Shown here: piece after piece, positions 22,979 through 34,138 of the stretch
How positions within the stretch are numbered: the stretch's first letter is position 1
Layout of the letters: the number at the start of each line of letters is the position of its first letter
Assembly (NCBI GenBank): GCA_016946835.1
Contig: JACVTC010000100.1
Coordinates: 302,001 to 366,000 of the forward strand
DNA from: Neocallimastix lanati (nom. inval.)
Lineage: Eukaryota > Neocallimastigomycota > Neocallimastigomycetes > Neocallimastigales > Neocallimastigaceae
Length of the DNA: 64,000 nt
Direction: 5' to 3'
The notes under the pieces: model-generated
Seen by the model: the letters and a program-made list of their open reading frames with translations, nothing else
Databases searched by the model: none
What the model was told of the DNA's origin: nothing
Translations under genes and position numbers: made by a program

Positions 22979-23599
22979 TTTTTTTTTATAGCCACAATTA
23001 TTGCGAACTTTAATCTTTATTTATTTATTCTTATGTAAATTACGTGAATACTTTTAATTTTAATAAAAAATAAAAAAAAACACATAATTAATAAAATAAA
23101 TAAATATTATTTGTCCAATTTGAACATAATAATAAATGAAATAGTAACGTGAAATAAATAAATTCAGAGAAAAGTTCATAGGCAACGAACCTCACCTCCT
23201 AGGCATAATTTCTGTAAAGAAAGCCGCAGATCGCACCAAGAACGGCTTTTTTGAATAATCACCAGAAATAATTTGGTTCTTAAACAAAATATTCCATTCC
23301 TTTTTATAATTTAAATCTATAATATCTGTATCCCTTCCACCATGAAGAAAGTTATAAAATCGGTACCACGTCACATATATATTTACACACTCATTATTCA
23401 AAAAATTATTTAAATTACCACGATTTTCACCAATTGAACTAATCACTAAATTAGAAGTAACGATATTATAATTTTCACTATCACTAATATTAGTATTTCT
23501 ATTTCACTATCACTATTTCTACTATTATTAACAATATTATTTCTATTGTTAATATTAATAATATTATACACTTCGTTACTACTATCAAAATCAGAAGCC
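22979..23599 (-). mobile_element. LINE family B copy 1, 5'-truncated, with target-site duplication
   Basis: On the minus strand a frame at 23446-23192 encodes a C-terminal LINE segment (GGRDTDIIDLNYKKEWN and FLVRSAAFFTEI), matching family B at 44.47-44.61 kb. A short A tail (T at 22979-22989) marks the 3' end. AAAAATAAAGAA flanks it at 22967-22978 and 23600-23611, a 12-bp target-site duplication. Compared with the copy at 55 kb, about 190 bp near the 3' end is missing. It has inserted into the 3' flank of transporter copy 5. Confidence 0.8.
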
Positions 23600-23611
23600 A
23601 AAAATAAAGAA

Positions 23612-23945
23612 GATAATTAAAATATATTAATTATTTTTAATATTATTTTAACCATTAATTATATTTGAATGAAGAAATCATTAATTTAATAAATAAAATG
23701 CAATTAAAAAAACATATATATTTTTCATTTGTAGTAATTACTATTATTATTAATATTTTTTTAATTATTATTTATATATTTATACGTTGTGAATAAATTT
23801 TTTAGCATGAATATGTATTTAAAAATTTTAAATATAGTAAATAAAATATAATATAGTTTAGATTTATTAATTATTTAATAATTTATTAATTTTATATTTA
23901 CATTCTTAAATATATATATAATTATTACATTTGTCATATAGAAAA

Positions 23946-23976
<31 letters not shown>

Positions 23977-24211
23977 TAATAATAAAATAGTATATATAAA
24001 TAAATCATAATAAATTAATAAAATAATTATAAAAATTGAATATATATAACTATATATAAAATTTTTATATAAAATAAAAAACAATAAATAAACAAATATA
24101 TTTTACATATATGCAAAAACTTTAAAATTATAGTTATTGTATATAATAAATAATATATTAAAAATATATATATAATTATCGAATATAATATTGACAGTAA
24201 TTATTTTATTA
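23612..24211. other. A/T-rich DNA with an extra transporter 3' module
   Basis: GAAGAAATCATTAATTTAAT near 23672 repeats the module found after the transporter genes. The rest is low complexity, including a TA run at 23954-23977. No gene is seen. Confidence 0.5.
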
Positions 24212-24226
24212 TCTCCAATGATAGAG

Positions 24227-24634
24227 TCATCCAGTTCTTATCCTGGGTTGTTAAGTCGTTGGCTTATCATACCAAAGGTCTCTGGATCGACCCCCACAAG
24301 TATCATATCTTCACGATTTTTCCCTTTGGGTTTTGCGTGAAAGGTTAGGGGTTAAACGATACTCAGGTAGGTATACTTTCTAAGTTTTCTATATTTCTAA
24401 CACTATTAGAATCCCATTGCGTAAGCCTTGTCTGAGAGGATTTACAGTGTCCAGCTCCTCTGGGATGGCAAGGACGCCACCTGTAGTTGGCTCTGCTTTC
24501 CCTCGAGGATCGCGTAGGGTGCTTTTATATGGAGTTTCTTTGCTTATGGGGAGTTGAGAGCGTCGACGCCGTACCGGTATGGCAGTTAATCATACACCCA
24601 TATTACTATATGGGGAAGACCAAAGTCTTCAGTC

Positions 24635-24670
<36 letters not shown>
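24227..24670 (+). mobile_element. SINE-like element with tRNA-like head, poly-A tail and target-site duplications
   Basis: A 444-bp insertion of near-balanced base composition in very A/T-rich DNA. The duplication TCTCCAATGATAGAG (15 bp) flanks it exactly at 24212-24226 and 24671-24685. It ends in GTCTAT followed by about 33 A. The head resembles a tRNA: an A-box-like TTGTTAAGTCGTTGG (24248-24262) and a B box GATCGACCC (24285-24293) that fits GWTCRANNC, 33 bp apart. No reading frame is seen. This fits a polymerase III transcript copied by a LINE. The tRNA of origin is not identified. Confidence 0.85.
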
Positions 24671-24673
<3 letters not shown>

Positions 24674-24685
24674 CCAATGATAGAG

Positions 24686-25439
24686 ACAGTTTCTCCAGGT
24701 CCATTGAGGGTTGACGGAAAAGAAATAGTCTATATCAGATGTACTAATTACAGTTTTCTGTAATTCTAATGATAATTGATGATTATCCTTTCTTAAGTGG
24801 CTTCTAATACAAAGAAAGAAAATTTGGAATATAGGAAGACTATTGAATGTGAACCTGATGCTTTATATTGTTTTAGATTGAATATGTAGTAACAATGGAG
24901 TTGTATAATTAATAATATCATGTAGTTTCTACATATTATAATTGTAATGAATATATCATATTTTTTACTTTAACATTATTTTGTATATGTATTTTTTTAT
25001 AGTATTATTTAAACTCATGTAGTTATTGTAAAATGGAAATGTAGGAGATTGATTCACTTCAAAGCTTATTTTTAAGACTTTATTTAACGAATGGGAATCA
25101 TTTTATAGTCTTTTATTATAAACATTTTATTTACCTTTACACTTCAGTTTATTTATTATTATTTTTTAGTAAATTATTAGACTATTCAGAGCTTAATTAA
25201 TTGAATAAAAAAGAATAGATCCAAATATGCCAGGCCGCAGAGGTTTATATCTTGGGTATCATTTCTCATGTCAAGCAGTCTTTGAAGGTAATTCTTATAC
25301 TTATCTTGTTTCTTAACAATAAATAGTCTATGGAATTACTCTAGGTGTTCTGTAGGTAGTGTCTATATTCCCACAAAGAAACACTTATTATAAGTCCTAT
25401 ATGCATTCTCTGAAGTTTTTACATGCCTTAATCAATCGT
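24686..25439. other. Moderately A/T-rich sequence, possibly the 5' part of a LINE
   Basis: No gene is recognised. A segment near 25045-25110 (GGAGATTGATTCAC) has a counterpart near 41068 upstream of the LINE B copy at 41.4 kb, so this could be LINE 5' sequence. The similarity is weak. Confidence 0.3.
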
Positions 25440-26732
25440 ATTTGAAATGGTGATTTTCCAAAGTTACGGAATAACGCATCGATAGTTTCTTATCATAAAA
25501 AGTGTGATCCAGTAGATTGTAATAACTATCATGTCATCTCTCTTATCAATAATGGATTAATAATTTTGGCAAAAATCAACACTAATAGAATCTCTAAATA
25601 TAGAATTGATAAAAAATTTATTAGACCAAAACAATATGGATTTCGTAATCGAGAAAAAATGTATAAGTCTTTACACTCTATTATGAATTTTATGTCAAAG
25701 ATGAAAGTTTGAAAATAAAGATATTTACTTCGCTTTTTCTGACCTTAAAAGGGGTATGACTCTCTGTTCTCATATATATAACGTATTACTAAAAATTCAT
25801 TATTTAGGTATTAGAGGTAAGTGCTATAATTTATTGAAAACTTATACTTATCTTCTAAGGTTTGATGGACAATTATCATAACTATTTAATATTAAGAAAG
25901 GTGCTGGTCAAGGTTGTTTTCTCATCAATTTTGTTTAATTTGTTCATTAATGACATTTTTAATGAATATGATATATATGGAATCTCTATTGGAGATAAAC
26001 GCTGTTGTGGAGGTCTCTTTGCAGATGACATTATAATATATGCTCCAATAAGATCTCAATTTATGAAATTGTTAAAATTTACCAGTAGATGGGCTAGAAA
26101 TAATGATACATAATTTGATATCAATAAGTGTTCAAGTTTAGTAATACGAGGTAAAGTTTCAAGGTTTATTAATATTAGTAACCCTACCTTTTATTTTCAA
26201 GACAAGAGTTACCTAAAACGAATTGCTATACCTGTCTAGGTGTATTGTTTTCAAATGATTTAGAATTGAAACCGATCTGCGGCTTTCTTTATAGAAATTA
26301 TGTCTAGGGCTAGTACTCGACAAGGGTTGCTATTCCGACGGTATAAGCGCAAACTAACCAGGAGCATCAACATTGAAAATGCAGTAAAACAGGCTAGCAG
26401 GGCCAATACCTCTGAAAGAAAGAAAAGACCATAATTTCTTTCAGATAGTTAATTCAAACCCAAATCCGGAATAAGAATTCCTTTAAACAGAAATCTTCTA
26501 ATCTGGATGTAAAGTTCATTGCCTATGAACTTTTTTCTGAATTTATTTATACTCTTTATTTTGAATATTACGTTTATTTCATATTACTATTTAAAATATT
26601 ATTATGTTCTAATTGGACAAATAATATTTATTTTTTTTATTGAGTGTTTTTTAATAAAAAAAAACTCATTTTATTAATAAATGAATAGATCAACGAAGTT
26701 TAAAGATCGGAATAATTGAAGCTTTAAAAAAA
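25440..26732 (+). mobile_element. LINE family B copy 2, degenerate reverse transcriptase and 3' end
   Basis: Fragments of reverse transcriptase can be read across several frames: CNNYHVISLINNGL, FIRPKQYGFRNREK, HYLGIRGKCYNLL, GAGQGC and FADDIIIYAP (in the frame 25862-26113, FADD near 26021). Sequence then jumps from the YTCLGVLFSNDLELKPI region (about 26270) to the 3' tail shared with the copies at 44.6 and 55 kb, so an internal part is deleted. The end is AATTGAAGCTT plus A's near 26732. Many stops and frameshifts make it dead. Confidence 0.8.
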
Positions 26733-26739
26733 AATTATT

Positions 26740-27190
26740 TTTGGTATTATTTCGATTTTTTTTATTTAAAAAATCATATAAAATATAATTAAAAATAAAA
26801 ATGTATAATATATTTTTACATATTTTTTTTCCATAATTTTTTTAAACTATTCATGTATATATAAATTATATTAATTTATATATATATTTATATTTTTATT
26901 TTTAAAAAAGTAAATGTAAATTTTATAAAAATTATTTTTAATTACTAAATATAATATATACTAACAAATATTGATATATTTAAAAAAAAAGATATGAAAA
27001 TTATTTTTGATGAATTTCATAATATATAAAAATACGCAATAACTGTATCATTATATATATTTATAATTATTCTTTCAACATATAAATATATATAATGAAT
27101 TTATAATGATATGATAAATAATAAAACTCTTTGATTAATTCCATAATTTATTCAAAAAAAAGCCAATATATTATATTTTCATATTAAATT
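26740..27190. other. A/T-rich intergenic DNA
   Basis: No gene or structured repeat is seen. Confidence 0.5.
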
Positions 27191-27194
27191 ACAT

Positions 27195-27478
27195 CATTAG
27201 TACTATTATTGTTATTTGTAAAATAAAAATTAAATCATTAGTACTATTATTGTTATTTGTAAAATAAAAATTAAATCATTAGTACTATTATTGTTATTTG
27301 TAAAATAAAAATTAAATCATTAGTACTATTATTGTTATTTGTAAAATAAAAATTAAATCATTAGTACTATTATTGTTATTTGTAAAATAAAAATTAAATC
27401 ATTAGTACTATTATTGTTATTTGTAAAATAAAAATTAAATCATTAGTACTATTATTGTTATTTGTAAAATAAAAATTT
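27195..27478. repeat. Seven-fold 41-bp tandem repeat
   Basis: Seven head-to-tail units, each starting CATTAGTACTATTATTG and containing TTATTTGTAAAATAAAAATT, appear identical. The last unit runs into a sequence that also occurs, inverted, at about 30775-30880. The identity of units suggests recent expansion. There is no reading frame across it. Confidence 0.95.
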
Positions 27479-27481
27479 TAA

Positions 27482-27540
27482 CTTATATATTTATTATAAT
27501 AAATTTTAGACTAAGGTTAATTATGATAATAATATATTTA
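27482..27540 (-). repeat. Dispersed repeat R1, copy 1
   Basis: Minus-strand copy of a roughly 60-110 bp sequence with core ATCATAATTAACCTTAGTCT. The other copies are plus strand at 30765-30880 and 39428-39480, where they sit at the outer edges of inverted repeat III. Confidence 0.7.
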
Positions 27541-28500
27541 CTTAGCTGAAAAAAAATGCTTATTTATTGGATCATGGTAAAAAAAAAAAATAAAAGTTTT
27601 ATATTAAATAAATAAATAAAAGAACAAACTAAAAAAAGTAAATTTTCATTCTACCTTAAACCAGGTTTTAGGTGTAACAAAAATAAATTTATGGTTAAAT
27701 TTTATGGTTTAATAATAAATATTATTATATATATATATGATCTAAAACAAATATGTGTAGTAACATATTTGTATATTTAATAATAATTATTAAATATTAA
27801 ATTTATATCTTTTGATAATAATTTTTATAATATATTATTAATTATTCATTATTATATTATAATTACTATTATAATATATATTAAATTACATATTATTTTA
27901 TAATATATTAAATTATATATTTATTTTATAATTATATAATATTATATTAAAATATAATAATATTCTTATATTTAACTTTAATAGGATTTTTATTATAATA
28001 TATAATATATTATTATGTATTATTTTATATTTATTTTATATTTTACATATAATATACATTTATTATTTAAATATAGATATTGTATTCTTATATATATATA
28101 ATTTATATTATATGTTTAAAATATATTTCATATTATTAAATTTTATAATTTTAAAATGTAATTTCTTAATAATAACCAATTTCTAATAAAATTAATTGAG
28201 AAAGGGGTTTTTAGTTTTTAGGAAAAGTAATAATAAATTAAATAAAGATATAACTATATTGTTATAATTAAAATATAAAAGTCCCGTATATCATATATAT
28301 ATATATATTTTTTTTTAAATTTTTTATGGTCTATTCAATGAGTTATTTAATAGAAATAAAATAAATATTTATTATTTATTCTTGTTTATGTTATAAAAAT
28401 TTATGTAAAATAATTTACAAAATGTATCAATACTTTAATTTTATATCAATACTTGAATCCTTAGCAATATTTAAAATTACTTGATTTTTTCCATTTTTTA
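27541..28500. other. A/T-rich intergenic DNA
   Basis: No gene is seen. The 16-mer TAAAAGTCCCGTATAT near 28277 recurs in reverse complement at about 5199. Confidence 0.5.
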
Positions 28501-28507
28501 AACTATT

Positions 28508-28695
28508 TTTTTATTATTTATATTTTATTATTTATATTTTATTGTTTATATTTTATTATTTATATTTTATTATTTATATTTTATTATTTATATTTTATTA
28601 TTTATATTTTATTATTTATATTTTATTACTTATATTTTATTATTTATATTTTATTATTTATATTTTATTATTTATATTTTATTATTTATATTTTT
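28508..28695. repeat. 14-bp minisatellite, unit ATTATTTATATTTT
   Basis: About 13 nearly perfect units. The open frame through it is a repeat artefact. Confidence 0.9.
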
Positions 28696-29069
28696 TTTTA
28701 TCATATCGGAAAAAGGATTCACTTTCCATTTTCCGAAGTCATTAATTAATTCTTTATTTAATTAATTTTTTTTTTCCTTTTTTTTTAATTAATATTATTA
28801 TAAAAATATAAAAATAAATATAAAATTTAAAATGTAAAAAAAATGTATTCATATAAAAAGACTTCATTTTCACGGAAAAAATTCGTATTAAAGTAATAAC
28901 TATTAAAAAGTAAATAAATATAAATATATAAATATAAATAAAAGAAAATTATAATAATAAAATATATAAAAAAATAAATAAATAAATATAAAAGAATATC
29001 AAATAATTTAATATTATTCAACTTAATTCGTTAATATATATATACATTTATAAAAATAAACAAACGAAA

Positions 29070-29647
29070 ATGTCTGAAAAAACTGAACTTCAAAAATTAG
29101 AAAGTGGTGAAATTTATGATTTTTGGGATAAAGAAGTTGCTGCTAGAAAAGACTATGCTATTGTTAAATGTAAAGAATATAATGAAATTGACCCAATGGA
29201 TACTGAAGGAAGATGGAATATCTTTCTGAATGGTTAGGTGCTTGTGGAAAATCCACTTGGGTGGCTTCTACATTTAATTGTGATTATGGTAAAAATATTT
29301 ATTTAGGAGCTAATATTACTTTAAATTATAATGTTACTATTCTTGATATCAGAAAAGTTACTATTGGAGATAATACTATGATTGGACCAGGAACTATGAT
29401 TACAACTGTAGGTCATCCACTTTCACCTATGGGTAGAAGAAAACATCAAGGTTTTGCTAAACCTGTAACAATAGAAAATGATGTATGGTTAGGTGGTAAT
29501 GTTGTTGTTTTACCAGGTATTACTATAGGTCAAGGTTCTGTTATTGGTGCTGGTAGTATAGTTACAAAAGATATTCCACCATTTAGTGTTGCTGTTGGAA
29601 GTCCAGCTAAAGTAATAAAAACTCTTGAAAATGATTTAGAAAATTAA
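29070..29647 (+). pseudogene. Maltose/galactoside O-acetyltransferase-like gene with one frameshift
   Basis: From ATG 29070 the frame encodes an N-terminal segment of the maltose acetyltransferase family (MSEKTELQKLESGEIYDFWD ... ARKDY ... EYNEIDPMDTEGR) and stops at about 29237. The rest of the protein continues in the +2 frame from 29213: LGACGKSTWVASTFNCDYG, TILDIRKVTIGDN, then left-handed beta-helix hexapeptides with the GHPL and IENDVWLGGNVVVLPGITIG segments and GSPAKVIK near the end. Adding one base near 29213 would give about 192 residues, the family's usual length. Such enzymes transfer acetyl from acetyl-CoA to sugars and are common in bacteria. No intron is visible, so acquisition from bacteria is possible. 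It is either a pseudogene or an assembly error. Confidence 0.8.
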
Positions 29648-29699
29648 AAATAATATTATAGTATAATAGTAAAAAATAATAAATCATAATAAAAAGAGG

Positions 29700-29719
29700 T
29701 ATAGTAATAAATAATAATA

Positions 29720-29759
<40 letters not shown>

Positions 29760-30664
29760 AAGATTATTTTTAAAACAGATTATTTTTAGAATAATATTAA
29801 ATATTTTATATAATTTTTTAAATATTTATTTTTATTTCTAAAATATTACAACTATTATATTTTTTATTATAGAAAAGTTTAGTACTATAAAAATTATTTA
29901 ATATTTTTTTAAAAATAACTTGTATAAATTCTATTATTTACTAAAAATATTTAAAGAATTATTATTTTTTTTACTTTTAAGATATCATTTTAAAATAAAA
30001 TCTATTACAAAAAAAAATATATTAAATAAAATCTATTTCTAATAGATACTTTAAAAAATCTATTACCAGCAGCAGATATGTGATAAAACCATAAACAATA
30101 TTAAAATTTTATAATAAATAAATAATGGATAATTAATTATAATAAACAATAAATATTTAAAAAAAATAATATAATAATTAATAATATACAATAAATAAAA
30201 AATCATAATTTTAAATAAATAATATAAATACATAATTAATAATATATAATCATTAATTTACTACTTATAAATATTATAAATATTAAAATTATTATTTCAA
30301 TTTTGTTTTTTTAAGAATTAACTGTAACAATTAATATCTTGGACCGAACTTGATATAAGGGAGATTATATTAAATTAATTTATATTAATTATTTGGTACC
30401 ATTTATTAATTATTTGATATAGAAATACTTCTTAAAACTTTTATATTAATTTTTTTTTTAAAAAAAAAAAAAAATTACATGATTATGATTTTTATCAATT
30501 AAAAACATTTATATGTTCTTATGATATTTATAATAAAAAGAATAATAACAATAGTATTATAGCTTTTGTATGGTTTAATTCCAAACTAAGGGAGATATAA
30601 TTAATTAAATTAAAAATTACTATTATAATTTTTATAATAACTATTATTACATTTTATGGTAGAA
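29700..30664. other. A/T-rich intergenic DNA
   Basis: A TA run lies at 29725-29752. No gene is seen. Confidence 0.5.
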
Positions 30665-30693
30665 TTTTTTTTTTTTTTTTTTTTAGACAGGGA
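30665..30693 (-). mobile_element. 29-bp micro-insertion: poly-A plus nine bases, with 14-bp duplication
   Basis: ATTTTATGGTAGAA is present at 30651-30664 and again at 30694-30707. Between them is T20 then AGACAGGGA. Read on the minus strand this is TCCCTGTCT followed by 20 A, i.e. the extreme 3' end of a retrotransposed RNA. It ends in GTCT-A(n), as do LINE family A and (with an added T) the SINE at 24.2 kb. Confidence 0.75.
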
Positions 30694-30764
30694 ATTTTAT
30701 GGTAGAAAATAATTACTTTTTTTTTTTTTTATATAGTATTAAATTGGATAGATACATTATATAT

Positions 30765-30880
30765 TAGTTTTTAATACAATTTTATTATTATCATAATTAA
30801 CCTTAGTCTAAAATTTATTATAATAAATATATATATAAATATATATAAGTTAAAATTTTTATTTTACAAGTAACAATAAC
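30765..30880 (+). repeat. Dispersed repeat R1, copy 2
   Basis: Starts ATTAGTTTTTAATACAAT and contains ATCATAATTAACCTTAGTCT. It abuts the left edge of inverted repeat III and its distal end resembles the 41-bp tandem unit at 27.2 kb. Confidence 0.7.
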
Positions 30881-31529
30881 TATAATAATAATAACAAGAA
30901 TATATATTAATTCTAATTCCAAATACCTCAAAAATCGAGAATTAAATAATAACAATATTTATAATATATAATAACAAATAAAAACTTTAATAATACGTTT
31001 GCAAAATTTTTTTTATAAATATAAAAAATAATTATTCAAATTAAAAAAAAAATTATAATTCTATATAATTTCTATATATATTACATAAATTAAAAAGACA
31101 TATTTAATTATTTTGATTCTATTTTGTTTGATTTTTTTATTCGTTTTTCTTTTGATTTTAACTTTTACATTAATATATAATTTTAAATTGATTACATATT
31201 AATTTTTTATAAACTTTTATAATAAATTTTTAATATTATTTTATTACAAAAATTATATATTAGATTATTTATTAATTTATTTTCTTTAATTTAATTTAAT
31301 TTATTTTTATTAATTATTATTTATATTTTAGCTTATTTATCTTATTTATTCTATATTAGTTTTGTATCTTTTTTTTTTTTTTTTTGAATTAAATTAATTA
31401 TTACTTTTATCAAAACTTTTCATTAAATAAAGTCCGATTTTTTATAATAATTTAATAATTTCCAATTTTTAAATCATTTTCATAATTTCATATCTGAATA
31501 TTATGAACATTGTTTCTTTCCTAGATAAT

Positions 31530-33047
31530 TTAAGCTTTACCGGCCATCTTGGCATCCATTTCATCAATACTAACACCCTTGCATTCAATGACGTAGAATT
31601 GAGAGTAGACCCAAGCAAGAAGACAGGCAGCAGCGAAAAGAAGGAAAGTCTTGGTAGACCAGGCTTTCATAAGAGCTGGACCGACGAAGGCAATAATCCA
31701 ATTGTTAAGGAAGTTAGAGACGGTACCAACAGCAGAACCCTTAACTCTGACACGAAGTGGGAAAACTTCGGCTTGGTAGACCCATGGAACTGGACCCCAA
31801 GTCCAAGCGAAAGAGAAGACCATAAGGAAAATACTAGCAACAGCAAGATATTGCCAGGTCTTACCTTTACTAGTTTGAGTAGAGAAAGCCCAAGTAGAAA
31901 TGTGGAAGACCATCATCATAAGTGAACCAATAACTAATAAAGTCTTACGACCTAATCTTTCAATACCCCACATACCTGGGAAAGTAGAAATGAAGTTGAC
32001 GAAGTTGTTGATAATTGGAAGAACAACAGTAGACATGAATTTAGTGAAACCAATTTCGTTGTAAATTTGTGATTGGTAGTACATAATGACATTAATACCA
32101 GTCCATTGTTGGAAAAGTTGCATTAAGAAAGTAATGAAAGTACGACGACGAATAACTGGACTGAAAAGTTCACCGAAGGAAGAAGAACCAGCAGCACGAG
32201 TAGCAGCAACATCTTCTTGAATAGCCTTAAGTTCACTTTGAACAAGTTCATCAGAAGTAGAGGTAGCATTAAGCTTAGCTAAAACTTCAACAGCTTCTTC
32301 ATCACGATCCTTAGAACATAACCAACGTGGTGACTTTGGAAGGAAGCACATAAGAAGAGCAAGACCAAGACCTGGAACAACTTGGAATAAAAGAGCAAAT
32401 CTCCATTCAAAGTTAGAAACTTCTTCCCAAATATTGCTTCTAGTTTTACCTAAACCTTCTGGCTTGACATTGGTGTAGTACCAGACAATAGAGTTAATGA
32501 CGGCAGCAACAATAATACCGAAAGTAGTCATAAGTTGGTAGCAAGAAGAAAGAGTACCTCTGATCTTGGCTGGGGCAACTTCGGAAATGTAGGTTGGACA
32601 AAGGACACCATTACAACCAATGGAAAGACCAGTAATAAGACGACCAACGGCAATCATAACCCAAGAACGAGCAGAAAGACCTTGAATGACAGCACCACAA
32701 GTGAAAATACAGGCACCAATCATAATAGTTCTTTGACGACCATACTTTTCACCAAGGTAAGTAGCCATAAGTGCACCACAAAGTGCACCAAGAACGAAAC
32801 TGGAAGTAATAAGACCTTCAAGAGTAGCCTTGTTATCAGCTTCCTTTAAATCACGGTACATCATATTAGCAACATCTTTGGTTGGTTGACCCTTTTCATC
32901 AAGACCATCACCATTCCAATGGTGGAATTTGAAGAAGATACGGAAAGCGTCCATAACAAGAACGACATTCATGACACCAACTTCATAACCGAAAAGAAGA
33001 CCACCAAACGAGGCAGTAAGTGCGACTAAAAATTGAAAACTATTCAT
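31530..33047 (-). CDS. MFS sugar transporter, copy 6 of 7
   Basis: Intact 505-residue copy, head to head with copy 7. It carries Thr202 with Tyr190 TAC, as copies 4 and 5 do, and Ser13 TCG, although its inverted-repeat partner copy 7 has Ala202, TAT and TCA. In the 3' half it shares Asn330 AAC and Cys489 TGC only with copy 7, and has a private AAT at the Asn before Trp450. The promoter lacks the AGGGG box, and the 3' flank lacks the AATAAA seen in copies 1-5. Confidence 0.93.
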   Translation of the reverse strand: MNSFQFLVALTASFGGLLFGYEVGVMNVVLVMDAFRIFFKFHHWNGDGLDEKGQPTKDVANMMYRDLKEADNKATLEGLITSSFVLGALCGALMATYLGEKYGRQRTIMIGACIFTCGAVIQGLSARSWVMIAVGRLITGLSIGCNGVLCPTYISEVAPAKIRGTLSSCYQLMTTFGIIVAAVINSIVWYYTNVKPEGLGKTRSNIWEEVSNFEWRFALLFQVVPGLGLALLMCFLPKSPRWLCSKDRDEEAVEVLAKLNATSTSDELVQSELKAIQEDVAATRAAGSSSFGELFSPVIRRRTFITFLMQLFQQWTGINVIMYYQSQIYNEIGFTKFMSTVVLPIINNFVNFISTFPGMWGIERLGRKTLLVIGSLMMMVFHISTWAFSTQTSKGKTWQYLAVASIFLMVFSFAWTWGPVPWVYQAEVFPLRVRVKGSAVGTVSNFLNNWIIAFVGPALMKAWSTKTFLLFAAACLLAWVYSQFYVIECKGVSIDEMDAKMAGKA

Positions 33048-33556
33048 TTTTTTTTTTTTAAACTTAATTTAACTTAATTTAAATATATAATAAACAATAG
33101 TTTATTGAAGGTTTAAAATATTAAGAAATTTTCAAGTCTTTTATATAAAATTTTTAAAATATTATTTAAAATATTAAATATTAATATTAATATATTATTA
33201 TCTTATTTATAAATAATACACATTGAGTATTACTTATTTAAAATATTATTAAAAAATTTTTTAAAATAATTAATAAAAATAAATTAAAATATTGTATATT
33301 AATATTAAAAAATAATATTGTTTTATGAATAGGCTAATATTATTAGTTTTATATATTATTCTTTCATTATATATTATTAAATTAAGCATTTTAAAATTAA
33401 ATTATTATTAATATAATATATATTAATTAATTATATGTGAATATTATTGATATATATATTATTGAAATATATTAAATTAATGAAAAAAATTTTTTTGAAA
33501 ATTTTAAAAAGTACTTATATTAATTAGTATTAATATATGAAAATATATATTAATGA
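33048..33556 (-). promoter_or_regulatory. Promoter region of transporter copy 6 (second class)
   Basis: Minus strand TATATAAAAG at 33138-33147. The upstream element is degenerate (GTGTATTATTCATTAATATA, about 33537-33556), and a GTAATACTCAATGTGTATTA motif replaces the AGGGG block near 33211-33230. Confidence 0.55.
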
Positions 33557-34093
33557 ATAATACACAGAAGTAAATTTTGTATTTATTTTTTTTAAATAAA
33601 TTATATATTTAATAAAGCATTATTAAAATCATTAATAAATAAAATTTAATAAAAATTGTAATAATAAAATTATTATAATATTTGACTTCTTTTAAAAATT
33701 GGACTAAATCACCGAGATTTATATATATATATGAATAATTTTTATTTTATTAATTTTTATGTCAATATATTTTTGTTTAAATAATATATATTAAAAAATA
33801 GAATTAAATATAAAAATTTTTGTCAAATACATTTTTTCTATTATAATAAAGAAAAATTAGATTAAAATTCTAGAAAAATGAAGTTTAAAGATAATATGAT
33901 ATATAATAGTTAATTATTAAAATGTATTCTATTTTATAAATTGTGTAATGAGAAAATATTTTAATTTTTTCTTTTTTAAATTATAATTTTTATTATTGAT
34001 TATTAATTTTATTTTATTTAATTGATATACAATTAATAGTAATATAATATCTAAGTATTAATATTTTATAAAAATATAATATTAAAATAATCG

Positions 34094-34138
<45 letters not shown>

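Larger units (their letters stand above)
30880..33560 (-). repeat. Inverted repeat III, left arm (copy 6 unit)
   Basis: Matches the reverse complement of about 36750-39427 (paired positions sum to about 70307). Its 3' flank beyond about 130 bp differs from that of copies 1-5. Confidence 0.85.

Noticed and set aside
24227-24300. Functional tRNA gene
   Set aside because: The A and B boxes are present but the acceptor and T stems do not pair; it is the head of a SINE with tail and duplications.
27195-27478. CRISPR-like array
   Set aside because: The 41-bp units are directly adjacent with no unique spacers, and the host is eukaryotic.
28542-28745. 67-codon Tyr/Ile/Leu-rich frame
   Set aside because: Product of the 14-bp minisatellite.
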